Assembly (NCBI GenBank): GCA_030762935.1
Contig: CM060883.1
Coordinates: 54,272,001-54,336,000, forward strand
Reading direction: 5' to 3'
Source: Hymenopus coronatus
Lineage: Eukaryota > Arthropoda > Insecta > Mantodea > Hymenopodidae
Length of the DNA stretch: 64,000 nt
Below, piece by piece: positions 33,659-45,544 of this stretch (positions are counted from its first letter, which is position 1; each line of letters opens with the position of its first letter). The translations under genes were made by a program, and so were the position numbers. The notes below the pieces were generated by a model that made no database searches, was not told where the DNA came from, and was given only the letters and a program-made list of their open reading frames with translations.

Positions 33659-36600
33659 TAAAGGAACAGCGGCGGCTGCTGTATAGGAGCACAAGAGCAC
33701 GTGAATCTCCAATATTTCTTAGTGGATATTCTTTTGCTCTATCAGGAAACATTTAATAAAATGCGCTATCCGGTGCCACTTGTTTAAATATACCGCGCTC
33801 TGCTCTTCAGATTGAACACAGCCGAGAACCCGAGTATGTGGCAACAACGCTTGAGCACAGGCCTCGTGTGCTAGCGGATTACTAACGTTTAGCAGCTCTG
33901 CGCTTGCGCGGCCAACAAAACACTTTGGAATTTTACAGCCAGAAATGAGCACATTGCAATCGTGCACTTTAGTTCTCATTAACATCACCAGAGTTCTGTT
34001 TATTATCGGGAGGTGTTGCTCGCTTTGAGATTTAGCTGAAACTATCCGGAAATGCAACTGCATTTGATGAGGCGCTATTTTTCTTAATAATTTGCAGTTT
34101 ATGCAAGAGCTTGCTTAAGACTAGCGTGTGCTGCAGTTTTACTAAGTTATTTCTGGTATAATGTGATTAACTTACTGTGACAATACTTAATGAATTAACA
34201 GGTGAGACTAGTGTGGATTTTCTAACATGTTTTAAACATAGCTTATTATTTTAACAACAATGTTCTCTGTGTTGAGCAAGTGATCTCGTGGTTCTCAATT
34301 CTTGTGACTTTTCAAAGGTAGCCATGAATTCGGTGGACTCGATATTAAGAAGCCATGAAAAACTTACATATGAGGAACAAATAGAAATAAAACGACTGGG
34401 ACGTCCACAGCCCGATTTGGTAATTAAGCATGTGACAAAAACTCAAAAGCGGGACTATAGACGTAAATTTAATAACAATGTATACGCAACATGCAAATGG
34501 CTTTGCGGTTGCAGTATCAGAAACTCGCTGTTTTGCTTTCCTTGTCTTATGTTTAGCTCCAATGCGACGAATAACTGGACAAGAGTAGGATGTGCCGACC
34601 TGGTGCATTTAAGTGAAAAGATAAAAAAGCACGAGGATTCACGTGCACATAAGAACGCATGTATTCGATTCGCCATGCTTGGTCGTGTGAATATCAGCAC
34701 TCAACTAGACAGAGCTTACAGGCAGTCGGTAAAGAGACACAACGAGCAAGTTGACAAAATAGGTACATTCTCTCTAGGCTAATTGATTGCGTAAAACTTT
34801 GTGGAGCATTTGAACTAGCTCTACGCGGTCATGATGAGCAGAAGAATTCTGAAAATCCCGGGGTGTTTCGTGGGCTCGTTAATTTTGTAAGCTCTATTGA
34901 CATAGCAATGCAAGAACACTTAGAAAATGCAACCGTGTTCAAAGGTACTTCAAAGAAGGTGCAGAATGACATCCTCGACTGCATGCTTGCGGTCTGCAGG
35001 GAAATTATATCAGAAGAAATAAAGGTAGCTCATTACTTAGCAGTCATGGCCGATGAAACAACGGATGCGTCTACTCAGCAACAACTCGCTATTGTGTACA
35101 GATACGAGATGCAAGGATCGGCTGTTAAGCGTTTTTTGGGTTTTTTCAATCCTGTTGCCCAAGATTCTGATGCTATATCTGGGGTAATAAACACTGCATT
35201 GCTAGAGCTTATAGGAGAGCAGAAACATAAATTAATAGGTCAATGTTACAATGGTGCAGCTGTTATGAGTGGCAGTGCAAGTGGAGTTCAGGCGAGAATA
35301 CGAGCTATGTACCCTCATGCATATCATATACACTGTTACGCCCATCAATGCAATTTGGTTCTGCAGAAGGCTGCTGCCATAAACAGCTCATCCAGGATTT
35401 TCTTTTCAACACTATCAGGATTTCCTGCATTTTTTTTCAAGATCTTGTCTAAGAACCAAAATACTTGACAGAATTGTGCAAAACAAAGTTCCGAGGCTAG
35501 CAGCTACACGCTGGATTTGCAGCATTCGTTCAGTGAATGTTGTGTATGAAAATAAAGAACGTCTCATCCAGTGTCTAGAGGAAATAAGTTTGCTTGATAA
35601 TATTGATGACAAAACAAGATGTGAGTCAAGCGGCCTCTTAGCAGCTTTGGAGGATTCTGCATTCACCTTCTGGTTGGAATTCTTTCATAGAATAATGCCT
35701 CAGGCGGAGCTCTTATTTAAAGTACTGCAACACAGACAAATCGATGCTGTAAAAACAAAACGCTACTTAGATCGGTTCTCGTCTGCTGTGCATCAAATTA
35801 GAGACACTACACTTAACAGATGTGAAGTTTCCGAAAATCGAAAGAGAAAGAGGCAAGAAAATCGAGTGGCAGAAGGAAAGGAAATGTGCGACGCGTTACT
35901 TAGTCACGTAAATGACAGATTTTCATTTACCGATCATTTAGTGGCTTCGAGACTAGTTGATGTCGCTTCTTTCCAGACATTCTCCGAAGATTTTCCAGAA
36001 AAATATCTCGTCACTACTGTTGAAATCTACCCATGGTTGCTCAAGTCACAGCTTAAAACAGAACTTCAAGTACTGTATAACTGGCGTGATATGATGAACG
36101 CTGAAGGAGCATCAACTATGTTGCAGTTCGTAACAAAAAACAACCTCAACGAAGAAACTTTTCCACAATTAACCGAGCTACTGAAGATTGTTATCACTAC
36201 GCCCATGACTACATCTGAACCAGAAAGATGCTTTTCCACATTGAAAAGAATTAAAACCTTTACGAGGAATACGATGGCTGAAGACCGACTCTCAGCATTG
36301 GCAATGCTTGCTATTGAGAAGAAACTGGTCAACAGCATAAAGGACTTTAATCACCGAGTGATAGAAAAGTTTGCACACTTGAAAAACAGGCGTGTGGAAT
36401 TTCTGTACAAATAACTTTGGTGTCCATTGCATAATTCAAACAATGTAAATATAATTTATTGTAAATACCATTCTTCACATGAACTATATCAAAGGACTTT
36501 ACCCCTTCATCACCATCTGGGAACCTCATATTGCTGTTAACTATCGAAGACTAAGAAATTCAACATCTTTACAATACTGAGTGAGTGACGATTTGTGTAA

Positions 36601-36786
36601 CAAATTTATAATTCTTGTTTTTAGGCACTATCATTGTTTCTAATATTACTGGATTTGGTGTTACGGTGACGGCGGCTGTAGTAGTAGTAGTAGTAGTGGT
36701 CGTGGTCGTGGTAGCGGTAGCAGCAGCAAAGTGCTGATTTTGTGAACACCTACATTTTTAATCCACGAGCCGCCACTGTAAAGGAA
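33659..36786 (+). mobile_element. hAT transposon, complete with 8-bp target duplication
   Basis: The element runs 33667-36778 (3112 bp). The 8-bp target duplication TAAAGGAA is exact at 33659-33666 and 36779-36786. Ends are short inverted repeats, CAGCGGCGGCT at the left and the complement of CAGTGGCGGCT at the right. One near-complete transposase gene lies inside. GTA and GTC trinucleotide runs lie just before the 3' end (36676-36725). An 8-bp duplication and CAG-type ends are diagnostic of hAT. Confidence 0.94.
34288..36414 (+). pseudogene. hAT transposase (ZMYM1-like), two frameshifts from intact
   Basis: The start could be 34288 or the in-frame ATG at 34324. Order: a TTF-type zinc-finger-like segment CKWLCGCSIRNSLFCFPCL near 34490-34550; the DUF4371-like catalytic region with MADETTDASTQQQLAIVYR near 35046-35100 (first acidic residue); HIHCYAHQCNLVLQ near 35328-35370; RLAATRWICSIRSV near 35495-35535; and a C-terminal dimerisation domain with TSEPERCFSTLKRIKTF near 36210-36260 and DRLSALAMLAIEK near 36283-36320. 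Stop TAA at 36412-36414. Only two defects are visible: one base apparently missing in the A-run near 34757 and one extra base in the T-run at 35431-35438. These might be real or assembly errors at homopolymers. The host gene ZMYM1 is itself hAT-derived, but the flanking target duplication shows that this is a transposon. Confidence 0.9.
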
Positions 36787-37167
36787 TATAGATATTATAA
36801 GGTCTGGCAGGTGTTTTATAAGTAGCTATAGCATGTTATACAAACTAGCAATCATTTCCAGACTAATTATGCTGTGTGCTTTTTGTATACATTACCTATA
36901 CATTTATATATGCCTGAATCAAATTTATGTTTAAACGCTTGTAAATAATACGTATTGTGTACCAAAGATAAACAACAGGGCCTGAGAAATATACCGTCAA
37001 CTCCAGTTGTGTGATGAAATATAAAGTCTTTCAGCATTACATAAATTAATCATGCTACTCCGTTTACACTACCATTCTGTTTGCTTATTTTTCATAAGGA
37101 GGCTGATTCAGTCTTTGATCCATTTGGTTATTGACTGCCTCAACTGCAGGTAATCAGCAGAAAACAA
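36787..37167. other. No feature recognised
   Basis: AT-rich unique-looking DNA between the hAT element and an R880 copy. Confidence 0.35.
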
Positions 37168-37855
37168 TCTGATGTGTTCCATTCACGTGACTTCTCTACA
37201 TCGCTGTAACAAATTATTCTTAAAAAGCATATTCTTCTATCTATTTTATGATAATCGAGATAAACATTAGCAGAAATTGGTTTAATTACTTGTTTCCTTG
37301 CAAGCAGAAGGGAATTCACAAGGCTAAATCTTTTAAAAGCTGGTTGCCATGTGGATGAAATCCGTTTCTATGCATGACCAGGAACTTTCCGGTTTATATC
37401 TTACGGTTTGCCATTTATGCAACATTGAGTAGAATTCATCCAGAATAAAGAGATCTTTAGAGGATATTCCCAGAAACTTCAAAATATACATTTTATTTGT
37501 CATGTAAATATATGTAATATACGGAAATGAATCAAAATCGTTAGAGCGATTTTTGAGAAAATCAAAATGTTCGAAATTTTTTCAAAGCGTAGTTTGGGGT
37601 GAGGGATTTTGTTCAAAACCCTCGTGTCGCATCCTTGGAAGATCCTGAACTTAAATACAAAGTTTGGTATTTTACTAACTTTTCGTTTTTGAGTTATCGT
37701 GTTCACGGACACACAAGGACCTTTATCAATTTTTTTGGATACAGGGGACCCTGAAACGTCTATTTCCGGAAATCTTGGTATCGAATTTTTGGGTGGTATG
37801 CAATACCTTCTCTATACACTATGTACATAGTACGTATAGAAAATGTAAAAATGAG
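37168..37855 (+). repeat. R880 dispersed repeat, forward, shortened in the middle
   Basis: Starts ATCTGATGTGTTCCATTCAC and ends at the palindrome CTCTATACACTATG...ATAGAAAATGTAAAAA. About 150 bp of the middle is missing and the CA tract is nearly lost. Confidence 0.9.
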
Positions 37856-37954
37856 AGTAAGAGCACTGTAAAATTCAAATTTAATTTTAATTTAAAATTG
37901 TAAAGATAAGTTTATACATTGAGAAAGGAACCGCGCAAAAACTGGAGGCATAGT

Positions 37955-38030
37955 GGTCGCCCTGAATGGGATTCAAATCCTGGACCTCCGAATGCGAGGC
38001 ACGCGTTATTGCGCAACTTTCTCGCTCGGT
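37955..38030 (-). repeat. tRNA-derived SINE head (family B), remnant
   Basis: The minus strand contains AGGATTTGAATCCCATTC, a good box B / T-arm. A GCGCAATAACGCG stretch upstream could be the D-arm side. No target duplication was found. Confidence 0.5.
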
Positions 38031-38846
38031 TTAAGCTTATTCATGCTTTCCAAATTACTTTAACCGGGCTGTTAAATGTGGGACAAGGTATCTGCTGAAG
38101 GTGTACTCTGTGCTGTAAATTTAAATTGCTATATTTTAATATCTTTGTATCTATATTTTCGGATTCACTCTTAATTTTATTGTTGTTTAATATTGCTTTT
38201 GACTGTGTATTTCCTTTGTCTTTTTATTTTCGTGTTTACTCTTCTAATTCTTTGTTGTGGTTGTTTTAATATTGCTTGTAATGTGTATTACAAAAGCACG
38301 TACGGTCTGTGGACCCGTGCGACTGTTGAAATTCTATGTATGATATTGCTATGTTAATAAATACACTTATTCATTCATGTCTCATTTTTAGCCGCCCCCC
38401 CCCCTTCTACAGCAGGGATTTCTTAGACTATCATTCCTGATAGTGTCACATCTGATGTCTTCGCCTCCTCTTGGCTCATTTATTTTGCGTTTTATCTTTC
38501 AGGGTTCTAACAGCGACCTGATTTCCTTGTGTCAGTTCTTATCCTGCTAGCCGAGGGTAATTTACGGCAGGAACCTCATTTCCTTTACTTGCTACAGCGT
38601 CGTTTGTACAGGCACTTTGCAAGTTTTAATGGTTCAGATTTGCAAAGGTTTTAGCAATGCCGTTTTTATTTCCGCAGCCCCTGTCAGCTATCAGCTATTA
38701 AAATATTACTTAACTATCGATACGAATGCCTTTAATTTTTAAAGAAAAAAGGGAAAGACACATAGAAGCTCCAGCTACAAGTGGAATATAGAATTTTAAA
38801 CTATTTTATGTCTAATAATTGTTTTTTACCTCATTTTCAAAGAAAA
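38031..38846. other. Mostly unrecognised; possible LINE 3' end near 38100-38370
   Basis: T-rich sequence ends with GTTAATAAATACACTT, which resembles a retroposon tail. There is no coding support. Confidence 0.3.
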
Positions 38847-39526
38847 AAAATCTGATATGTACCATTCACATGACATTCTCTTCATCTCTGCAACAAATTA
38901 TTCTGAAAAAGCTTATACTTTTATTTACTTCATGCTAATCAGAAAAAATTGGCAGAAATAGTCTTATTACTTGCTTCCTTGTAAGTAGAAGCGAAATAAG
39001 AGAGTACCATAGGTTAAAGTGATAGTCAAAAGCTGGTTGCTATGTCACTGAAGTTCCTTTGTTTGCATGGACAGCAGTCGACAAATTCCTATATGAGAAA
39101 AGTATAAGATATTCAAAGCAGAAACCAAAAACAAAGAATGTCTCAAAAACGATGAACTCCACAGAAAAAAAAAAAAAAATGTATATAACATCAATTGTGT
39201 GTTTTAACGTGCTCTACAGTTTTCGTGCAGTAAGTTTTTGTACTCTCTCACTTCGCTTCTACTTACAAGGAAGCAAGTAAGAAGACTTATTTCTGCACAT
39301 TTTTTTTCTGAAGTAAATAGAAGTATAAGCGTTCTAAGAATAATTTGTTGCAGAGATGTAGAGAAAGTCATGTGAATTGTACATCTCAGATTTTTCTAAA
39401 AATGTTTATTGGACTCAAGGGACCTCAAATCATGCATTTCTGGTGAAATCTCGGCATCGAATTTTTGGGTGGGGTGCAATAGCTTCACTACACAATCCAC
39501 ATAGTGCATGTAGAGAAAGTAAAAAT
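38847..39526 (+). repeat. R880 forward copy with an inverted R880 piece inside
   Basis: 38847-39240 is the forward 5' half. 39245-39395 is the 5' terminus of a minus-strand copy. 39396-39526 is the forward end block to GTAGAGAAAGTAAAAA. The minus piece ends in CAGATTTTT, exactly in the T-run of the forward copy, so it is another self-insertion, later shortened by deletion. Confidence 0.82.
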
Positions 39527-39907
39527 TACTTTGTGAAGCTGAACCAGTTCGTATTAGCGTTTGCTATAACATTTCAATAAATTACGAGATAAATTAAAGG
39601 TTCCTTCCAGGCTCTTGTTACGCAAGATGAGCATTTTGATATATTTATATTTCCCACTTTTCAAACATAATGAAAATTCATTGAATTACAACGATATGTA
39701 AATATCAGGAAGATCAAATAATGTGTTATTTACTGCATTAATATTTATTATGTTTATGTTTGAATACTATGTATCATATGACTAGAGTCTACTGCAGCTA
39801 TACTGCTGCTATTCTTGTTTCAGTAATGTGAAGTAATTATTACTTAAAATATTCCTTTTCGCTTTATATTGCAGTGAAGGTGAATATTAAAACCTGCCCT
39901 GAAAAAA
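39527..39907. other. No feature recognised
   Basis: AT-rich spacer between two R880 copies. Confidence 0.35.
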
Positions 39908-40765
39908 AAATCTGATGTCTTCCATTAACATTCCTTTCTCTAGCTGTTACATAAACAACTTCCCTTACAAAATATTATTGTTTTATCTACGATATGCTAA
40001 TCATGGTAATCAGCAGAAATTGTCTTATTGCTTGCTCCCTTATAAGGGAATACATTACACAAAATCGATGGTCATATCTTTTAAAAGCTGACCTTATGTG
40101 AAACAACTAAAGATTAGTTCGCTTTGCGTGGCCTATAGTAAAACAAGAGAGATGAATCGAAGTGACACTTCCCGTTTGAGAAAAATTAAAGTAGTTTTAA
40201 TTGAAACCAATAATAAGGTCGCCAATGGTCAATTCTACATAACAAACGTATATGACATAAATTATGTGTTTTAACGAGATCTACATTTTTTGTGCAGTAA
40301 GGTTTTGTCTGTCTCTTACGGTTTAACCGTTATGCAAAATTCTGCAAAAAACATACAGAATAATGGGGACTTTGAGGCTATTCCCAGAAAATTCAAAATA
40401 TAAATTTTATATAAGATATAAATATCTTTAATATACGTTACTTTAATCAAAATCATTAGAACTGTTTGAGTAAAACAAAAATTTCAAAAGTTTTTCCATG
40501 TAAAGGGTAGTTTGAAAATCTTCATGTCGCATCCTTGGAAGATTCTAAACTTGAACACCAATTTTGGTTACTAACAATCTTTTCGTTTTTAAACTATGCT
40601 GACACACACATAACAGAGGACCCTTTTTTAAAATCCCTTTTTCGGGCTCAGGGGACCTCAAAACATAGATTTCCGGTGAAATCTCGACATCGAATTTTTG
40701 GGTGGAATACCTATACAATAAATTCTCTATCCACTATGTACATTGCTAGACAAAGTAAAAATAGT
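39908..40765 (+). repeat. R880 dispersed repeat, full forward copy
   Basis: From ATCTGATGTCTTCCATTAAC to ...GACAAAGTAAAAA with all internal blocks. The terminal palindrome is partly decayed. Confidence 0.92.
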
Positions 40766-40784
40766 AACTAATAGTCACATTTTG

Positions 40785-41265
40785 TATCAAAAACAAAAAG
40801 TATTACTCTAACAAAACCTCTCTTTTATTCTAACAAATAACACTTTATTTTATTCCACAAACTGATTACAGTCAGAATCTTCTCACAATTAACTATCGTT
40901 CTTCAAGGTAACAATTCTGCCGTGTAGTTGCTTTTCGATGTTTGTTCTTGCGACGATTACTGCTTGCTAATCGCTCAACTGTTACACGCGATGCATTCAC
41001 AGTGAAAACTGAATTCTGGACAGGTCTTATTTCCCCCTTTTATACCTCTACGTAACGTGACTGGAGATTTCCAAAGCCATCGCACGTGCAAAACACCGCA
41101 GGTGTTCACAAAATCATTCAGGTGTAACAATGTGGTCTTTAATCGTTAAAGAATCTTTCGATAGAACACGTGTTCGCTCGCACCCGTGTAAAAATCACAG
41201 CTTCGATGTCAAAAGAAGTTGCCGCCGGCACAGATGTCCACAAACGCAGTGTAACAGTGGGTGTC
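40785..41265 (-). mobile_element. Candidate solo LTR
   Basis: On the minus strand a TATA box GGTATAAAAGGGGG lies at about 41032-41048. About 170 bp further on is GTGGAATAAAATAAAGTG, a poly(A) signal, followed by T/G-rich sequence. This spacing is typical of an LTR with promoter and polyadenylation site. Boundaries and target duplication could not be fixed, and no second copy is in the window. Confidence 0.4.
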
Positions 41266-41389
41266 AACAATCAGCTATGACACACAGGTTCGGCGAATTC
41301 AGCCGTAGGGTGTATCCACAGTACCATTCTTTTCTTAACATGGTGAATGAGATTAGTGTTTATAAATAGGAATTATTCCCATTTTTACT
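41266..41389. other. No feature recognised
   Basis: Short spacer. Confidence 0.3.
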
Positions 41390-42185
41390 TTTTCTACTTA
41401 GCACTAGTACATAGGTAGAGTAGGCATTGTATTCCACCCAGAAATTTAATGCTAAGATTTCACTGGAAATATACGTTATAGGGTCCTGTAATTAAAAGCC
41501 TGATGTGGCCCATACACATGACTTTCTCTACATCTCTGTATCAAATTATTGTTAATAAGCTTATTCTTCTATCTCTTGAAGCTAATCGAAATAAACACTA
41601 GCAGAAATGGTCTTATTATTTAGTCCCTTGTAAGTAGAAGGGAAATAAGGGAGTACACTAGGCTAAACCGACAGTCAAATGTATTAAAATGTGGTTGCTA
41701 TGGGATTAAAATCCGTTTCTTTCTTTGCTGATCAGGAGTTGACATTCCTGTATGAAACAAGTTTAAATATTTTTAAACTGATACCAATAACAAGGAATAT
41801 ATCGAAAACGATCAACTGCACGAAAAAATGTATATGAATAAATTGCGTTTTTTACGGAGATATACAATTTCTGGGTAGTGAATTTTTGTCTCTCTCTTAC
41901 TGTTCACCAGTTATGCAAAGTTTAGAGAAATTCATTCAAAATGAAAAGGTCTTAAGAAGCTACTCCCAGAAAATTCAAGATATAATTTTATTTGTCATAT
42001 AAATACCTTAAATACAAGAGATTTTAATAAAAACCGATAGAGCCATTTTAGAGAAAACCAAAATGTTCGAAATTTTATCAATGTAAAGGGTGTTTGGGAC
42101 TGGGTGATTTTCTTGAAAATCTTCGTGTCGCATCCTTGGAAGATAAATTAATTTACTTTTTGTTTTTGAGCTATACTACCCTTAG

Positions 42186-42216
<31 letters not shown>

Positions 42217-42405
42217 CATTTTTCTAAATATCCTTCCTTTTATTAGATTCAGGGGATCTTAAAATATGTACTTACGGTGAAATCTTGGTATAGAATTTTT
42301 GGGTGCAATACAATATCTTCTCTCCTCACTAGCTACATAGTAAGTATAGAGAAACTAAAAAGAGCATTTTTATAAAAAGGTCTGCGCGCATGTGTGTATG
42401 TGTGT
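41390..42405 (-). repeat. R880 minus-strand copy split by a forward R880 insertion
   Basis: 41395-41486 is the minus end block up to its A-run. The copy resumes at 42363 (AGCATTTTTATAAAAAGGTC) to 42405, where a SINE follows. The two parts join seamlessly when the insertion is ignored. Confidence 0.85.
41487..42362 (+). repeat. R880 full forward copy nested in another R880
   Basis: Starts GCCTGATGTGGCCCATACAC and ends AGTATAGAGAAACTAAAAAG. A (CA)n tract is at 42187-42213. It is inserted in the A-run of the surrounding minus copy. Confidence 0.9.
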
Positions 42406-42520
42406 GATTCAGGAGCTTCGGGTTCATTTCTCGGCGACCGTTACTCTGATCTAGAGTTTTTCGTGGTTTCCCCTGCAAGCGAATGCTGGATTGGTTTCTC
42501 ATCTACCACATTTCCTTTCC
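42406..42520 (+). repeat. tRNA-derived SINE (family C), fragment
   Basis: TTCGGGTTCATTTCTCGGC resembles box B. It is followed by TTTTTCGTGGTTTCCCCTGC and AGCGAATGCTGGATTGGTTT, a tail shared by a common arthropod SINE group as I remember it. The tRNA-like head is truncated. Confidence 0.55.
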
Positions 42521-42886
42521 ATAAGTTCCACACTATTCCGTTTCCTTCTCATCTTTAAAAGTGTGCTTCTAAGTTCATACTGTATGGCAGTGCGGACAAA
42601 TGGAGCGTATGCATGCTCAGTGGAAAGAATACTCCCTATGAACACCAGAGGGTCGCTTGATCGCCCTCTCTGGCGGCTTAGAAATAGTGGGGGGCTTAGA
42701 AATCTTAGGCCTGAGAGACTCTTGAAAATTTCTATCTGCCTGCAGTATGTGGCCTCCTCTGGTTCCCTCACATTATTCCTTCTTCCTGGGTAATACAATA
42801 CAGTTGCCTAGTTTGCAGTGCGTGAAGCGTTCCACTGTCTTTGACTGCCCTTTATTTACCTTTAAAATATAGGGAATTAATTTGAA
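42521..42886. other. No clear feature
   Basis: More GC-rich than the surroundings. Two overlapping antisense frames of about 100 codons (42491-42798) look like chance or old retroposon sequence, and no motif is recognised. Confidence 0.3.
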
Positions 42887-43737
42887 AATCTGATGTGTTC
42901 CATTCACATGATTTTCTTGAGCTATTCCGTAAACAACATTTTCTTACAAAATATTATTTTTTTTATCTACGTCATACTTATCGAGAAACACGTTTACAAA
43001 ATTTGTTTTATCACTAGTTTCTTTATAAGTAGAAGAGAAATAAAAGCAATAGTCAAATCCTTAAAAGCAATTGAAATTCCGTTTTCTTTGCTTGTCAGGA
43101 AAAAACAAAAGACCTACGAAAGAACAACGACCTACCATTTGAGAAACGTTTAAGTAGCTTAAAAAGAAACCAATAAAACGGTATATCTCGGAAACGGTTA
43201 ACTCTATAAAAAATTTATGGGACTTAAATTGTGTGATTTAACGAGATCTTTATTTTCTGTAGTAAGTTTGTAATGTTACAAAAGTCATCCAGAATGAAGA
43301 GGTCTTCAAAGGCTATTAAGAATATACATTTCGTTTGTCATAAAATGGACATAAACATATGGTATTTTAATAAAATCGTTAGATCCATTTTCAGAAAATG
43401 GAAATTTTCGAATAATGTTCCATGTAAAGGGTAGCTGTGAGGGTGGGGAGGGGATATTCCTGAAAATCTTCGTGCCACAGCCTTAGAAGCTTGGTATTTA
43501 ACCTACTATTTTGTTTTTAAGTTATACTTCTCACAGACACACACAGACAGACAGACAGACACACACACACACACAAACACATACACACCTTGTCTAAAAA
43601 TTCTATTTTTTGGATTAAGAGGACCCTAAAACACATGTATTCCGGTGAAATCTCGGAATCTAATTTTTGGGTGGAATACAATACCTTCTCTATCTAGTAT
43701 GTACCTTGTACATATCTACGTGCTAAGGAAAGTAAAA
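42887..43737 (+). repeat. R880 dispersed repeat, full forward copy (first of a tandem pair)
   Basis: From AAATCTGATGTGTTCCATTC to GCTAAGGAAAGTAAAAA. A (CA)n tract lies at about 43535-43590. It joins the next unit directly, sharing the AAAAAT. Confidence 0.93.
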
Positions 43738-44310
43738 ATTCTGGCGTGTTCCATTCCCATGACTTTCTCCACAACTCTGTAACAAATTAATGTTAAGAAG
43801 CTTATTTTCTTATCTACTTAAAGCTAATCGAGATAAACTTTAGCAGAAATGGTCTTATTACTGGCTTCCTTATAAATAGAAGGGAAACAAAAGAGTACAC
43901 TAGGCTAAAGCTATAGTTATAACTTGAAAAGCTGTCGCTATGCATGTTGCTGTATATTTTACCATATAAATATCTTTAATTTACGTTATTGTAATCAAAA
44001 CGTTAGGACCACTTTTATGTAAATCAACATTTTCGAAATTTTATCCATGTAAAGGGTAGTTTAAAGTGGGAGGATATTCCTCAAAATCTTCGTTTCGCAT
44101 CCTTAGAAGATATTAAACTTAATTTGGTATTTTACTAATTTTCGAGTTGTGTTAACAAAATCGTGGATACTCACACATACGTATTTTTCTTAAAATGATT
44201 TATTTTAGATACAGGGGACTCTAAAACGTGTATTTCCGGTGAAATCTCCGGATCAAATTTTTGGGTGGAGTGTGTGAGTGTACTATATACTAAGTAGAAA
44301 AAGTACATTT
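43738..44310 (+). repeat. R880 dispersed repeat, forward, shortened (second of a tandem pair)
   Basis: Begins TTCTGGCGTGTTCCATTCCC directly after the previous unit and ends near AAGTAGAAAAAGTAC. The middle (about 300 bp) is deleted. Confidence 0.9.
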
Positions 44311-45333
44311 GTCTACATATTATACAATAAACTTTGATTGGTGTCTTAAAATTTCAAACAAATCGACCTGAAATTCTGGGTGTTTGAAACTTCACCGATA
44401 AGTATACTTAATTTTACATATTTAAGTGAATGGATTTGATCATGACTTTATATCAGTAGCATTACACACTTCAGTTATATTATTGCTCACAGAACTAATG
44501 CGGTCACGTGAATGCAGTTTTTAAAAATGAGAAGAGATGGTCATGGACTCTGCAACAAAGCTTGCTTGTTATAATGTACCCTCTTGAAGCACACAGTGAT
44601 CTTCCATTGTGAAGAACCCCATTTTCCTCATGACCTCCATCTATCACTGCCCCAGTTCTTTACTACCTGGGAGATATGCTCGTTTACCTTCCCTTTTTTC
44701 TGCTACTTGCGGTTGTTATTTATTAAGTATATTGCATCGTTTTTCTTCGCTGTTGTTCTTATTCGAAATGAAATATTAAACATGTTGCGCTTAACGACCC
44801 ATTTCTTTTTGTAGTTTCGGTCCCTTCAAGCCAGATAGCATGCTCGTCCGGGAATAGGAATAACTTCTATTTATTGTATGAGTAGGCAACGTAGAAATTC
44901 TGAGTAAAGTCTCAGCATAATGTCCTAAAGCGTTTGAGCTTCCGACGGCTATGCTTTAAACTTAATCAGAAAATACTTGCAGTCGTCTATAATGATCAAA
45001 GCCTGCTGTTAATATTTTAGCAGCAATTACACGAGCTAGAGGCAAGCCTAGCGAAGGGAAACTGAAAACAAGAGAGAAACGTGTATTTTTTTGTTCTAAA
45101 AACAGAAAGCTAGTCAGCAGCGCAACTGCAATTCTGTTGTGTAGCAAAGAAAATTGTGTTTATTTTTTATTTTATTTTTGGGGCTTTCTGTGTTGTAAAT
45201 TAACACAGTACCTACCTGCAATTTACGGTACAGTGCTTCCAGAAAATATTTGCCTCTGCTTTAAAGTAACTGAAGCGTAACACTTAAACTATTTCTCTAT
45301 TCACTACCACTCATTTACTAAGATTTATTTAGT
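44311..45333. other. No feature recognised
   Basis: About 1 kb without a supported gene or repeat. The 76-codon frame at 44584-44814 is unremarkable. Confidence 0.35.
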
Positions 45334-45540
45334 ACATAGTACATAGGCAAAGAAGGTATTGCACTCCACTCAAATATTCGATTCCGAGATTTCACCGGAA
45401 ATATAGGTTTTAGGATCCCCTGTATCAAAAGAAAATATTTTAAGAGAAAAAGGCCTTTGTATATGTTTGTGTGTGTCCGTGTGCCTGTGAACGCGATAAT
45501 TCAAAAACGAAAAATCGGTAAAATACTAAACTTGGAATTG
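45334..45540 (-). repeat. R880 fragment, minus strand (end block and CA-tract region)
   Basis: Runs from the palindrome remnant to ACTAAACTTGG. It joins abruptly to a forward R880 fragment. Confidence 0.85.
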
Positions 45541-45544
45541 AATA

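Noticed and set aside
34288..36414. Host ZMYM1-like gene
   Set aside because: Hallmark hAT ends and an exact 8-bp target duplication surround it, there are no introns, and the frame is broken.
42491..42798. Overlapping 100-codon ORFs on both strands
   Set aside because: No motif, no conserved partner, and they sit between SINE and R880 sequence.
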